Part shown: positions 10,067 through 21,084 of the stretch, piece after piece | Position numbering within the stretch: the stretch's first letter is position 1 | How the letters are laid out: each line of letters starts with the position of its first letter | Origin: Larix sibirica | Lineage: Eukaryota; Streptophyta; Pinopsida; Pinales; Pinaceae | DNA: 28,523 nt | NCBI GenBank assembly: GCA_004151065.3 | Contig: NWUY0300028478.1 | Span: 21,428-49,950 of the forward strand | Direction: 5' to 3' | Notes under the pieces: model-generated | The model's database searches: none | What the model was told of the DNA's origin: nothing | Seen by the model: only the letters and a program-made list of their open reading frames with translations | Translations under genes and position numbers: made by a program

Positions 10067-10630
10067 CATTTATTTTACACATATGATCTCATTATCAACA
10101 CTTGGTTCATGCTAGACCCTTTGCTTGTTGTGACCACTTGCATGGAACTCGTGGCTTTTGAATTCCTGTATTCAATAACTCGAAGGTTGAGTAATGGAGA
10201 GATTTTACCAAAGGTTCTAAACTGAACATAGAATCGCTTGGTGCTTGTCTCTGACAGGATTGATAAGGAACTAAGTGCCGAGTAGAGAATCTAAGTCTTA
10301 TGCCTTCGCAACCCTTAGTTAGATTTTATTTCAGCATTTGCTTTTGAGATTATTCCACATGCCATTTATTTTATGTATGAATTCATCATTTGAACTTGGT
10401 TAATGCTCATCCTCTACTTGTTTGATCACTTGCATGGAAACCATAGCTTCTGAATGTCCGCATCTAGTAACATGAAAATAGAGTAAGGGGGAATTTCACT
10501 GAAAGCTATCATAGCTGAAAGTGAAAGGTCACCTTATGCTTGTCCCTAAAGGAGCTGACGAGGAACTAAGTGCCAAGTAGAATATTTCGATCTTACACTC
10601 TTGCAACCTGTAGTTAGCAACCATTTAAAG
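10067..10630 (+). repeat. ~295-bp tandem duplication within the LTR
   Basis: Unit c (10067-10362) and unit d (10363 to about 10630) share CATTTATTTTA, ACTTGGTT.ATGCT, CACTTGCATGGAA, ATGCTTGTC or GTGCTTGTC, AAGGAACTAAGTGCC or GAGGAACTAAGTGCC, and TTGCAACC or TCGCAACCC followed by TAGTTAG. Spacing is 294-296 bp. Together with the 190-bp pair, more than 900 bp of this LTR is duplicated material. Confidence 0.78.
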
Positions 10631-10887
10631 TTTGTTGAAGCTTTTTGGTTGATTAGGTTAGATTTCATTTCCGGTTTAGAGAATACTTCATTTCTTGTTT
10701 ATTAGATTAAATTTATTTTATGTTGTTAGAATAGTTTTCACTTTTACTACTGGATGAATTATTTCTTTTCAACTTCATACATATTGTATGGTACCTCTTA
10801 AGTTTGTATGAACTCCCAGGTTTATAATTTAAGTAATGAGCCAAGGGATTCAGTTTTATAGCTGCAATTCATTAGCCCGTCACTTTT

Positions 10888-10905
10888 TGGCGCTTTTGTC
10901 AGGGA
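10888..10905 (+). other. Primer-binding site (tRNA-Asp type), unit 1
   Basis: TGGCGCTTTTGTCAGGGA starts 5 bp after the LTR end CA. It matches 14 of 18 bases of TGGCGCCGTTGCCGGGGA, the tRNA-Asp complement used by Athila-like elements (from memory). Mismatched positions differ between units, and the unit at 22398 restores the CCG at positions 6-8, so an ancestral Asp-type site is credible. Confidence 0.75.
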
Positions 10906-11029
10906 GGTGCTAAGGTTGTATTAGGAATAGTTTGATTTTATTAGAATTTAAAAAAAAAACTTGCATGTATCCATATGATTTGTATGTATCAAACCCCCAA
11001 GTTTGTGGTGTATGTTTAAGTAGGAACTC

Positions 11030-11464
11030 ATGGCAACCAAGATGTTAAAGATATTGTTGAAGAAAGGAGGAAAAATTGCTACAATTCTTTTCTCAAATCC
11101 GTGTTGTAAGCCAAGTGCTACAAATAAAGATAGATATGCATCCCAAGAAGCCATAAAAGAATGGATCCATGAGTAAGTTCCACAAGAAGATGAGGAAATT
11201 TTTCCTTTATCTTTATATTTCAATGAAGTTGGACATGGAATCCAAGAAGAAGAGGTTTTTCTCAGCCATCTATCCATGCAAGTGAGAGAGAGCGAAGATC
11301 CATGTTTTTCTCTCATCCATACTTGCATGCATACAAAGGATATCAAATATCTGTGGAGAAAACTTGATGGGGAGCAGACATTAGAGCATGAAGTTGAGGA
11401 ATTTCTTGCATACTTGTCGCCATGCTCATTGTGCATTCAAGAGAAAAATGGAAAAGTCTCGTAA
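11030..11464 (+). pseudogene. Gag-position ORF of unit 1, broken by stop codons
   Basis: The first ATG after the primer-binding site (142 bp downstream) opens a frame starting MATKMLKILLKKGGKIA. One TAA (11174-11176) breaks it where the sister copy at 22550 has CAA. It then stays open through VPQEDEEIFPLSLYFNEV and EVEEFLAYLSPCSLCIQE to a stop at 11462-11464. Homology with the 22550 copy continues about 290 bp further, now with stops. The predicted protein is acidic in the middle with a basic N-terminus. No zinc knuckle (CX2CX4HX4C), protease motif or known fold is visible. Its place suggests a gag or gag-derived protein, but I do not recognise the family. A long antisense frame here (11436-10948) is a shadow. 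Confidence 0.55.
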
Positions 11465-11864
11465 GAATATCATTTATGAAGGATAAGGACTTGAAAATCA
11501 ATATCAAAGCACAAGAGAGCTATTGAGATCATGACTACCTTGATTCTAGGTTTCAAGCAATCACCAACGAGCAATACCGCTCCAATATTCAACATTTCTT
11601 GGCACCTTATCTACTTGTGCAGTTGGTCCCTCATATTCTGACATCAATCAAGGTGCATATCTTGCACTTGAATATGATTTCACTTAATATTTACTATGCA
11701 AGTGGATGCATTGGAAGTATTACTACACTTGAGAAGAGAGGTAATCTTTTCCAAATAGGGTAGAGTAGATAGATTTGTTTTTGTGAATAAAAAAGAGAAG
11801 AAAAATAAAAGAAAGAATAAAACAATTCCTATGGTGAAAACCTCTCTGAGGCACCTAGGACAGG

Positions 11865-11899
11865 CCTTTACTTGAAAACCTCATTTGAGGCAATAAAGG
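11865..11899 (+). other. Nested inverted repeat after the gag-position ORF
   Basis: CCTTTA (11865-11870) pairs with TAAAGG (11894-11899), and inside it CCTC (11879-11882) pairs with GAGG (11887-11890). It lies in a run of short direct repeats (GGTGAAAACCTC, GGTGAAAACTAGCAATGGCACC). The outer stem is kept and longer at about 23343-23382, as GCCTTTAC/GTAAAGG. It could be an RNA signal of the element; no function is shown. Confidence 0.4.
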
Positions 11900-12171
11900 T
11901 CTGTGGAAATAAAAAATTCCTCATGGTGAAAACTAGCAATGGCACCATGAGGCAGAGCATTGTTGAAAACTAGCAATGGCACCCTTGCTATGAAAAAAAT
12001 GGAATGAAAAAATAATAAATAAATATATGTCATGCATGCAAAGGATTAAAGAAGCTCCATCAATGAGTACAATCCCATGGAAGACATAAGAACCTAGATG
12101 CAAGATATGGCATGTATTCATTCTCATTTCCCATGAAAAATCAGAAGCAGAGCATTCAAGAATCAAGAGCC

Positions 12172-12705
12172 GGTATGGTCCAATAACTTGACGATTACTC
12201 TCCCATGGGTCAGAATCAAAGGTTGAAAATATTCGAGGGTATAGAGGACATATTACTCTACCTCTCCATGAAATTTCATGAGAAATGGATGATCTTAAAG
12301 GGGTGAAAAATTCAATTACAATCCTCTACCGAAAACTTGCAGATTTGAGGACAACTTTGACATAGGTATGGTGTTCTGACCATTTCTCCCTCATAAGTTG
12401 GAATCAAAGTCTACAAATATTTCAGAGTGTAGGGAACATGGTCCTCTATCTCCTCATGCAATTTCATAAAAAAATGTTGAGTTTAAGGGGGTATAAAATT
12501 CAATTACAGCCATCTAACTATTTGGAGGCCAATATGTCATAGGTTTGATGTTTTCATCATAGCTCCATCATAAGTTGGATTTAGGATGTTAATTGTTTAC
12601 ATAGCATAGAGGACATCCTTATGTACCTTTCCATAAAATTTTATCAATAACTGAGGTGCATAAGTGGGTGAAAAAAAACAATTACAGTCCTACACCAAAA
12701 AAGCC
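12172..12705 (+). repeat. Three diverged tandem units (~160-193 bp) in the internal region
   Basis: Units begin at 12172, 12365 and 12542. Each follows GGTaTGgT, then CTCCxxCATxxGTxxGAxT, TAGxGxACAT, CTCxCCATxxAATTTCAT, GGGGGT or GGGTG with AAAATTCAATTACA, and ends AGTCCTCTACC or a variant. The same three units are found in the next internal region at 23687, 23881 and 24059. The last 10 bases of the window (near 28512) begin a further first unit. They lack a shared open frame, so they are probably a structural or spacer repeat. Confidence 0.75.
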
Positions 12706-12841
12706 TCAACTAGTACATAGTCAACAAGCAAAAAGTGAGGAGACTATGTCAAAAGCATCTTCAACACCCATCAAATATGTACTACAAGGGGAATTTCCCG
12801 CAATCCATGCATTCATTCAAGTAAAAAATCAAATGCAATTT

Positions 12842-12945
12842 AAGCGAGCCAGCCACATATTATCAAGCGAGCCCACACACATTTCAGCAAGTAAGCCAAC
12901 ACACATATCATCAAGTGAGCCAACAAAATGAATCAAGCGAGCAAG
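12842..12945 (+). repeat. 24-bp minisatellite (CAAGCGAGCCAACACACATATCAT type)
   Basis: About four imperfect units of AAGCGAGCCAxCACACATxT with TATCATC or TTTCAGC spacers. Because 24 is a multiple of three, the unit yields SSEPTHIS-like repeats in one frame. That frame is not open in the related copy (24345-24475), so coding is unlikely. Unit number differs between copies. Confidence 0.75.
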
Positions 12946-12949
12946 TATA

Positions 12950-13890
12950 AAATCATCATTAGAAATCCAGTGAAATGTATCACGAGAATGATGCAAATGC
13001 AAAAAATTGCAATATATAAAGTAAAAGAACATTTCAAGAAAGTGGAAATGCAATCAAAATCCAACCCCTGGACCTACTTGCACTATCAAAGAGTAAGTAA
13101 ATGAGCTAACATTCTAATATTCTATCATTTATTTATTTTCCAATGCATGCAAGGCTTTAAAATTAAAGTTCCTATTTCGATGAGGGCATTGATAATAATT
13201 ATGGGGGGAAGGTTTGAGATGAAAAAAAAGAGAGAAAAACTTATACATACAATGAGTTAGTGGGTTGAGCAAAGTTTAAAGGAGTTATGGTGGTCTTTTG
13301 TTAGTAAAAATTACCCTTCACTTGTTGGTATGATTTGGAACCTTTACATATTAGGCTTATGTGGAATAAGATTAGGTCCTTTTTATTAAGCTAAAATAAA
13401 GGAGCATCATAAGCTTGAAGCAAACATTAAAATTTGGAAGAAAAATTCTTGGAGTTGGAGGGGAGCCTTGGAAAAGCCACTCAATTTGAAGATTGAGCCT
13501 CAATCATGGATTTTAGAATGATAAATAAATAATTATGTCAGATGAGCTTCCATTACCACATGCACCTACATCATCATATCTACCATGGCATTCTCTTTCT
13601 CTGCTCAACAGGATTGTCTTCCCCTTCAAAATAGAGTACTACATGAACTACAATGTGCAAGCCTATGGACAAACATATTTCTACCGGAAAGTGATGCTAC
13701 AACAATAAGGATGAGAAAATAAACATTTCAAGAGACTAAAAGTGTATATGGGAACCCAATATCAAGGCCAACATGCATATAAGGAATCAACATGTTTAGT
13801 ACTTCAAGAAAGACATGGTCAACTTTCTTTTGCACAATAATGATCATCAATTGAGCAATTGTGTTGTTGCATGAGGATATGCAAAGCCTT
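12950..13890 (+). other. 3' untranslated part of the internal region
   Basis: AT-rich sequence conserved between units (compare 24480-25417). It has no open frame shared between copies and no pol motif in any frame. It contains purine-rich runs near 13200-13245. I see nothing else in it. Confidence 0.6.
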
Positions 13891-13904
13891 AAAGTTGGGG
13901 GGAA
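13891..13904 (+). other. Polypurine tract before the second LTR
   Basis: AAAGTTGGGGGGAA lies directly before TGATGAGCCCC. This is the normal place and composition for plus-strand priming. It recurs unchanged or nearly so at 19773-19786 and 25418-25431. Confidence 0.82.
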
Positions 13905-15202
13905 TGATGAGCCCCATAAATGGAGAATTATTTGGTCCTCTTGGTCATACCTAAGGCTTGTTAGGGAGGCATAAGGGACTAAGTTCATAAATTATTACAA
14001 ACATTGTGATATTCTTCCTAAAAGCCTATGCATGTTTGTTAAATGAATATCTTGACATTTGATTAGTAATGATTGCTTATTTTTCTTACTCCTTTGATTT
14101 ATTTATTGATATAATTGCCTAATATTTGTCAAAATATTTCTTGAGTTGTGGTGGATTTATATATCGAAAAGATATCAAGCAAAGTGGAAAACTAAAGTCA
14201 CAAAAATCAGCTCAATCTCTCTCAACGAGTTCACTAGTCAAACTAGAGTTAGGTGGAGAGATTTAAGGGATTAAATCCCCTCTTGATTCTCATGAGATTC
14301 CAGCAGTACATAAAGAAGTACTCAATATCATTCAAGGATGAAATAGTGGATGCGAAGTCAAATTCCTAAGAGGAAGAATCAATTCCACAAAATCAACATG
14401 CATATTTCTAGTTAACTAGGGGATAATTTCCTTAAATCGAGGACTCGATTGCATGGACATTTTTCTTAAGTGCTGATTATTATCACGAGCTGCCACCACA
14501 TGAAAGAAGGAATCAACATCATCCCAAGTCAAATTCATGGATTCCAAGTTGAATTAATATAGGGAAAATCAATCCCACCAACTTCCATCCAGATTTCTAG
14601 TTAATTGGGACAACTTCCACAAATCAAGGAGTTGATTGCATGGGAAGTTTCTAGTTATTCTTGTATAAATGATAGTAAATTTGATAGCATAAGGTTAATA
14701 TTCAACTATTATTCTTCTCTCAAACATTTTTCCGTTCATCCCTTGCTGGTCAAGGCAAATTTGTAAGAGGCAACTTGTTGCCTTGTTTTTAATAGCATAT
14801 TGTTAAAGAAAAAAACTAGTTTTGATTTTTCTTTGAATTAGTTAGTTTAGGAAGGGTTCCATGAGCTCCCTTGGGTTGGACCCACTCAAGGGAAGGATTG
14901 TGGACCCTTCCATACCTTTCCCTTCATTCGTGCATTTCATTTCTTAATTTTTAAATTCGGATTATAGTGAATGTATAAATCAGTGCATTGACTATATAAA
15001 GTTCTACGTTTTCTGTGTTTTCTACAGTCTATAGTAATTCTATGTTTTTTGTGTTTTGCATAGTAATTTTGCAATTTTCCTAGAGTTAATAATTTTTCTC
15101 ATTTCCTTTGAATAGATTTGCTATGTTTATCCTTTCCATAGTTAGATTTATGTCGCTTATGTCATTTACTTTACATGTTTTAGAATATATTTATTTCATG
15201 TT
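13905..15202 (+). repeat. LTR between units 1 and 2, cut at the contig end
   Basis: It starts TGATGAGCCCC and aligns with 8752 to about 10035. The sequence stops at an N. The rest of this LTR is most likely the stretch 21085-22028, because 19787-21084 repeats this region almost exactly. Confidence 0.82.
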
Positions 15203-15203
15203 N
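15203..15203. other. Single N, probable contig join
   Basis: The base before it is in mid-LTR (equivalent to about 10035 in LTR1) and the base after it equals 9324. About 5.88 kb on each side is nearly identical, as expected for two contig ends that overlap but were not merged. Confidence 0.75.
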
Positions 15204-18200
15204 ATTATTCTCATGAGCTGCCACCACATGGAAGAAGAACTCAACATCATCCCAAATCGAATTCATGGATTCCAATTCAAATTTATAAAGAGGCAATCAA
15301 TCCCACCAACTTGCATGCATATTTCTAGTTATTTGGGACAACCTCCACAAATCAAGGAGTTGATTGCATGGATAGTTTTGAGTTATTCTTGTATAAATGA
15401 TAGTAAATTTGATAGCATGAGGTTAATATCAATTATTATTCTTCTCTCAAACATTTTTCCATTCATCCCTTGCTCGTCAAGGTGAATTTGTAAGAGGCAA
15501 CTTGCTGCCCTGGTTTTAATAGCAGATTGTTAATGAAAAAAACTACTTTCGATTTATCTTTGAATTAGTTAGTTTAGCAAGGGTTACAAGAGCTCCCTTG
15601 GGTTGGTCCCACTCAAGGGAGGGATTGTGGACCCTTGCATACCTTTCCCTTCAGTCGTGCATTTCATTTCTTAATTCTTAAATTCAGATTACAATGAATG
15701 TAGAAATATGTGCATTGACTGTAGAAAGTTTTATGCTTTATGTGTTAATTCTACATTTTTTGTGTTTTGCATAGTAATTTTGTAATTTTCCTAGAGTTAA
15801 TAATTTTTCGCATTTCCTTTGAATAGATTTGCTTTTTTTATCCTTTCCATAGTTAGATTTATGATGTTTATGTCATCTACTTTACATGTTTTAGAATATA
15901 TTTATTTCATGTTTATTATATTAAATTAGATTTATGTTTTTCATGTCATTTATTTTACACATATGATCTCATTATCAACACTTGGTTCATGCTAGACCCT
16001 TTGCTTGTTGTGACCACTTGCATGGAACTCGTGGCTTTTGAATTCCTGTATTCAATAACTCGAAGGTTGAGTAATGGAGAGATTTTACCAAAGGTTCTAA
16101 ACTGAACATAGAATCGCTTGGTGCTTGTCTCTGACAGGATTGATAAGGAACTAAGTGCCGAGTAGAGAATCTAAGTCTTATGCCTTCGCAACCCTTAGTT
16201 AGATTTTATTTCAGCATTTGCTTTTGAGATTATTCCACATGCCATTTATTTTATGTATGAATTCATCATTTGAACTTGGTTAATGCTCATCCTCTACTTG
16301 TTTGATCACTTGCATGGAAACCATAGCTTCTGAATGTCCGCATCTAGTAACATGAAAATAGAGTAAGGGGGAATTTCACTGAAAGCTATCATAGCTGAAA
16401 GTGAAAGGTCACCTTATGCTTGTCCCTAAAGGAGCTGACGAGGAACTAAGTGCCAAGTAGAATATTTGGATCTTACACTCTTGCAACCTGTAGTTAGCAG
16501 ACCATTTAAAGTTTGTTGAAGCTTTTTGGTTGATTAGTTAGATTTCATTTCCGGTTTAGAGTAGATTTCATTTCTTGTTTATTAGATTAAATTTCATTTT
16601 ATGTTGTTAGAATAGATTTCACTTATACTACTGGACTGAATTATTCCTTTGCAACTGCATACATAGTGCACGGTACCTCTTAAGTTTGTACGAACTCCCA
16701 GGTTGATAATTTAAGTAATGAGCCAAGGGATTCAGTTTTATAGCTGCAATTCATTGGCCCGTCACTTTTTGGCGCTTTTGTCAGGGAGGTGCTAAGGTTG
16801 TATTAGGAATAGTTTGATTTTATTAGAATTTAAAAAAAAAACTTGCATGTATCCATATGATTTGTATGTATCAAACCCCCAAGTTTGTGGTGTATGTTTA
16901 AGTAGGAACTCATGGCAACCAAGATGTTAAAGATATTGTTGAAGAAAGGAGGAAAAATTGCTACAATTCTTTTCTCAAATCCGTGTTGTAAGCCAAGTGC
17001 TACAAATAAAGATAGATATGCATCCCAAGAAGCCATAAAAGAATGGATCCATGAGTAAGTTCCACAAGAAGATGAGGAAATTTTTCCTTTATCTTTATAT
17101 TTCAATGAAGTTGGACATGGAATCCAAGAAGAAGAGGTTTTTCTCAGCCATCTATCCATGCAAGTGAGAGAGAGCGAAGATCCATGTTTTTCTCTCATCC
17201 ATACTTGCATGCATACAAAGGATATCAAATATCTGTGGAGAAAACTTGATGGGGAGCAGACATTAGAGCATGAAGTTGAGGAATTTCTTGCATACTTGTC
17301 GCCATGCTCATTGTGCATTCAAGAGAAAAATGGAAAAGTCTCGTAAGAATATCATTTATGAAGGATAAGGACTTGAAAATCAATATCAAAGCACAAGAGA
17401 GCTATTGAGATCATGACTACCTTGATTCTAGGTTTCAAGCAATCACCAACGAGCAATACCGCTCCAATATTCAACATTTCTTGGCACCTTATCTACTTGT
17501 GCAGTTGGTCCCTCATATTCTGACATCAATCAAGGTGCATATCTTGCACTTGAATATGATTTCACTTAATATTTACTATGCAAGTGGATGCATTGGAAGT
17601 ATTACTACACTTGAGAAGAGAGGTAATCTTTTCCAAATAGGGTAGAGTAGATAGATTTGTTTTTGTGAATAAAAAAGAGAAGAAAAATAAAAGAAAGAAT
17701 AAAACAATTCCTATGGTGAAAACCTCTCTGAGGCACCTAGGACAGGCCTTTACTTGAAAACCTCATTTGAGGCAATAAAGGTCTGTGGAAATAAAAAATT
17801 CCTCATGGTGAAAACTAGCAATGGCACCATGAGGCAGAGCATTGTTGAAAACTAGCAATGGCACCCTTGCTATGAAAAAAATGGAATGAAAAAATAATAA
17901 ATAAATATATGTCATGCATGCAAAGGATTAAAGAAGCTCCATCAATGAGTACAATCCCATGGAAGACATAAGAACCTAGATGCAAGATATGGCATGTATT
18001 CATTCTCATTTCCCATGAAAAATCAGAAGCAGAGCATTCAAGAATCAAGAGCCGGTATGGTCCAATAACTTGACGATTACTCTCCCATGGGTCAGAATCA
18101 AAGGTTGAAAATATTCGAGGGTATAGAGGACATATTACTCTACCTCTCCATGAAATTTCATGAGAAATGGATGATCTTAAAGGGGTGAAAAATTCAATTA

Positions 18201-21084
18201 CAATCCTCTACCGAAAACTTGCAGATTTGAGGACAACTTTGACATAGGTATGGTGTTCTGACCATTTCTCCCTCATAAGTTGGAATCAAAGTCTACAAAT
18301 ATTTCAGAGTGTAGGGAACATGGTCCTCTATCTCCTCATGCAATTTCATAAAAAAATGTTGAGTTTAAGGGGGTATAAAATTCAATTACAGCCATCTAAC
18401 TATTTGGAGGCCAATATGTCATAGGTTTGATGTTTTCATCATAGCTCCATCATAAGTTGGATTTAGGATGTTAATTGTTTACATAGCATAGAGGACATCC
18501 TTATGTACCTTTCCATAAAATTTTATCAATAACTGAGGTGCATAAGTGGGTGAAAAAAAACAATTACAGTCCTACACCAAAAAAGCCTCAACTAGTACAT
18601 AGTCAACAAGCAAAAAGTGAGGAGACTATGTCAAAAGCATCTTCAACACCCATCAAATATGTACTACAAGGGGAATTTCCCGCAATCCATGCATTCATTC
18701 AAGTAAAAAATCAAATGCAATTTAAGCGAGCCAGCCACATATTATCAAGCGAGCCCACACACATTTCAGCAAGTAAGCCAACACACATATCATCAAGTGA
18801 GCCAACAAAATGAATCAAGCGAGCAAGTATAAAATCATCATTAGAAATCCAGTGAAATGTATCACGAGAATGATGCAAATGCAAAAAATTGCAATATATA
18901 AAGTAAAAGAACATTTCAAGAAAGTGGAAATGCAATCAAAATCCAACCCCTGGACCTACTTGCACTATCAAAGAGTAAGTAAATGAGCTAACATTCTAAT
19001 ATTCTATCATTTATTTATTTTCCAATGCATGCAAGGCTTTAAAATTAAAGTTCCTATTTCGATGAGGGCATTGATAATAATTATGGGGGGAAGGTTTGAG
19101 ATGAAAAAAAAGAGAGAAAAACTTATACATACAATGAGTTAGTGGGTTGAGCAAAGTTTAAAGGAGTTATGGTGGTCTTTTGTTAGTAAAAATTACCCTT
19201 CACTTGTTGGTATGATTTGGAACCTTTACATATTAGGCTTATGTGGAATAAGATTAGGTCCTTTTTATTAAGCTAAAATAAAGGAGCATCATAAGCTTGA
19301 AGCAAACATTAAAATTTGGAAGAAAAATTCTTGGAGTTGGAGGGGAGCCTTGGAAAAGCCACTCAATTTGAAGATTGAGCCTCAATCATGGATTTTAGAA
19401 TGATAAATAAATAATTATGTCAGATGAGCTTCCATTACCACATGCACCTACATCATCATATCTACCATGGCATTCTCTTTCTCTGCTCAACAGGATTGTC
19501 TTCCCCTTCAAAATAGAGTACTACATGAACTACAATGTGCAAGCCTATGGACAAACATATTTCTACCGGAAAGTGATGCTACAACAATAAGGATGAGAAA
19601 ATAAACATTTCAAGAGACTAAAAGTGTATATGGGAACCCAATATCAAGGCCAACATGCATATAAGGAATCAACATGTTTAGTACTTCAAGAAAGACATGG
19701 TCAACTTTCTTTTGCACAATAATGATCATCAATTGAGCAATTGTGTTGTTGCATGAGGATATGCAAAGCCTTAAAGTTGGGGGGAATGATGAGCCCCATA
19801 AATGGAGAATTATTTGGTCCTCTTGGTCATACCTAAGGCTTGTTAGGGAGGCATAAGGGACTAAGTTCATAAATTATTACAAACATTGTGATATTCTTCC
19901 TAAAAGCCTATGCATGTTTGTTAAATGAATATCTTGACATTTGATTAGTAATGATTGCTTATTTTTCTTACTCCTTTGATTTATTTATTGATATAATTGC
20001 CTAATATTTGTCAAAATATTTCTTGAGTTGTGGTGGATTTATATATCGAAAAGATATCAAGCAAAGTGGAAAACTAAAGTCACAAAAATCAGCTCAATCT
20101 CTCTCAACGAGTTCACTAGTCAAACTAGAGTTAGGTGGAGAGATTTAAGGGATTAAATCCCCTCTTGATTCTCATGAGATTCCAGCAGTACATAAAGAAG
20201 TACTCAATATCATTCAAGGATGAAATAGTGGATGCGAAGTCAAATTCCTAAGAGGAAGAATCAATTCCACAAAATCAACATGCATATTTCTAGTTAACTA
20301 GGGGATAATTTCCTTAAATCGAGGACTCGATTGCATGGACATTTTTCTTAAGTGCTGATTATTCTCATGAGCTGCCACCACATGAAAGAAGGAATCAACA
20401 TCATCCCAAGTCAAATTCATGGATTCCAAGTTGAATTAATATAGGGAAAATCAATCCCACCAACTTCCATCCAGATTTCTAGTTAATTGGGACAACTTCC
20501 ACAAATCAAGGAGTTGATTGCATGGGAAGTTTCTAGTTATTCTTGTATAAATGATAGTAAATTTGATAGCATAAGGTTAATATTCAACTATTATTCTTCT
20601 CTCAAACATTTTTCCGTTCATCCCTTGCTGGTCAAGGCAAATTTGTAAGAGGCAACTTGTTGCCTTGTTTTTAATAGCATATTGTTAAAGAAAAAAACTA
20701 GTTTTGATTTTTCTTTGAATTAGTTAGTTTAGGAAGGGTTCCATGAGCTCCCTTGGGTTGGACCCACTCAAGGGAAGGATTGTGGACCCTTCCATACCTT
20801 TCCCTTCATTCGTGCATTTCATTTCTTAATTTTTAAATTCGGATTATAGTGAATGTATAAATCAGTGCATTGACTATATAAAGTTCTACGTTTTCTGTGT
20901 TTTCTACAGTCTATAGTAATTCTATGTTTTTTGTGTTTTGCATAGTAATTTTGCAATTTTCCTAGAGTTAATAATTTTTCTCATTTCCTTTGAATAGATT
21001 TGCTATGTTTATCCTTTCCATAGTTAGATTTATGTCGCTTATGTCATTTACTTTACATGTTTTAGAATATATTTATTTCATGTT
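15204..21084 (+). repeat. Near-perfect second copy of 9324-15202 (likely assembly duplication)
   Basis: Matched base for base with an offset of 5880-5882 over almost the whole length. It contains LTR 15204-16764, primer site 16770-16787, broken gag-position ORF 16912-17346, three-unit repeat 18054-18587, minisatellite 18724-18827, polypurine tract 19773-19786 and the start of the next LTR at 19787. Differences cluster at 16467-16755 against 10587-10875, and there is one short cluster at 20362-20369 against 14480-14487. Real copies of the family differ far more. None of these features should be counted as an additional copy. Confidence 0.85.

Larger units (their letters stand above)
8752..10882 (+). 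repeat. 5' LTR of the first unit (LTR1)
   Basis: The end is CCGTCA followed by CTTTT and the primer-binding site. The start is fixed by comparison with 13905, 19787 and 25432, which all begin TGATGAGCCCCATAAATGG straight after a polypurine tract; here it reads TTATGAGCCCC, one mismatch from the terminal TG. It matches 13905-15202 at about nine bases in ten, so the insertion is not recent. It interrupts the minus-strand gene at 8738. It contains two internal tandem duplications, a conserved hairpin and a TATA-like site. Confidence 0.85.

Noticed and set aside
10948-11436. 162-codon antisense open frame (also at 16830-17318 and, as 159 codons, at 22468-22947)
   Set aside because: It is the mirror of the gag-position ORF. 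It is open in both diverged copies, but sense frame, position after the primer site and Met context favour the plus strand. The N-terminal parts of the antisense proteins do not align.
12656-12931. 91-codon plus frame with SSEPTHIS repeats
   Set aside because: The repeats come from a 24-bp minisatellite, a multiple of three. The related copy at 24181-24475 has stops and a different unit number, so it is not a conserved protein.
15204-21084. Counting the second set of LTR, ORF and repeats as another element unit
   Set aside because: Almost identical to 9324-15202 and bounded by an N, so probably the same DNA sequenced twice.
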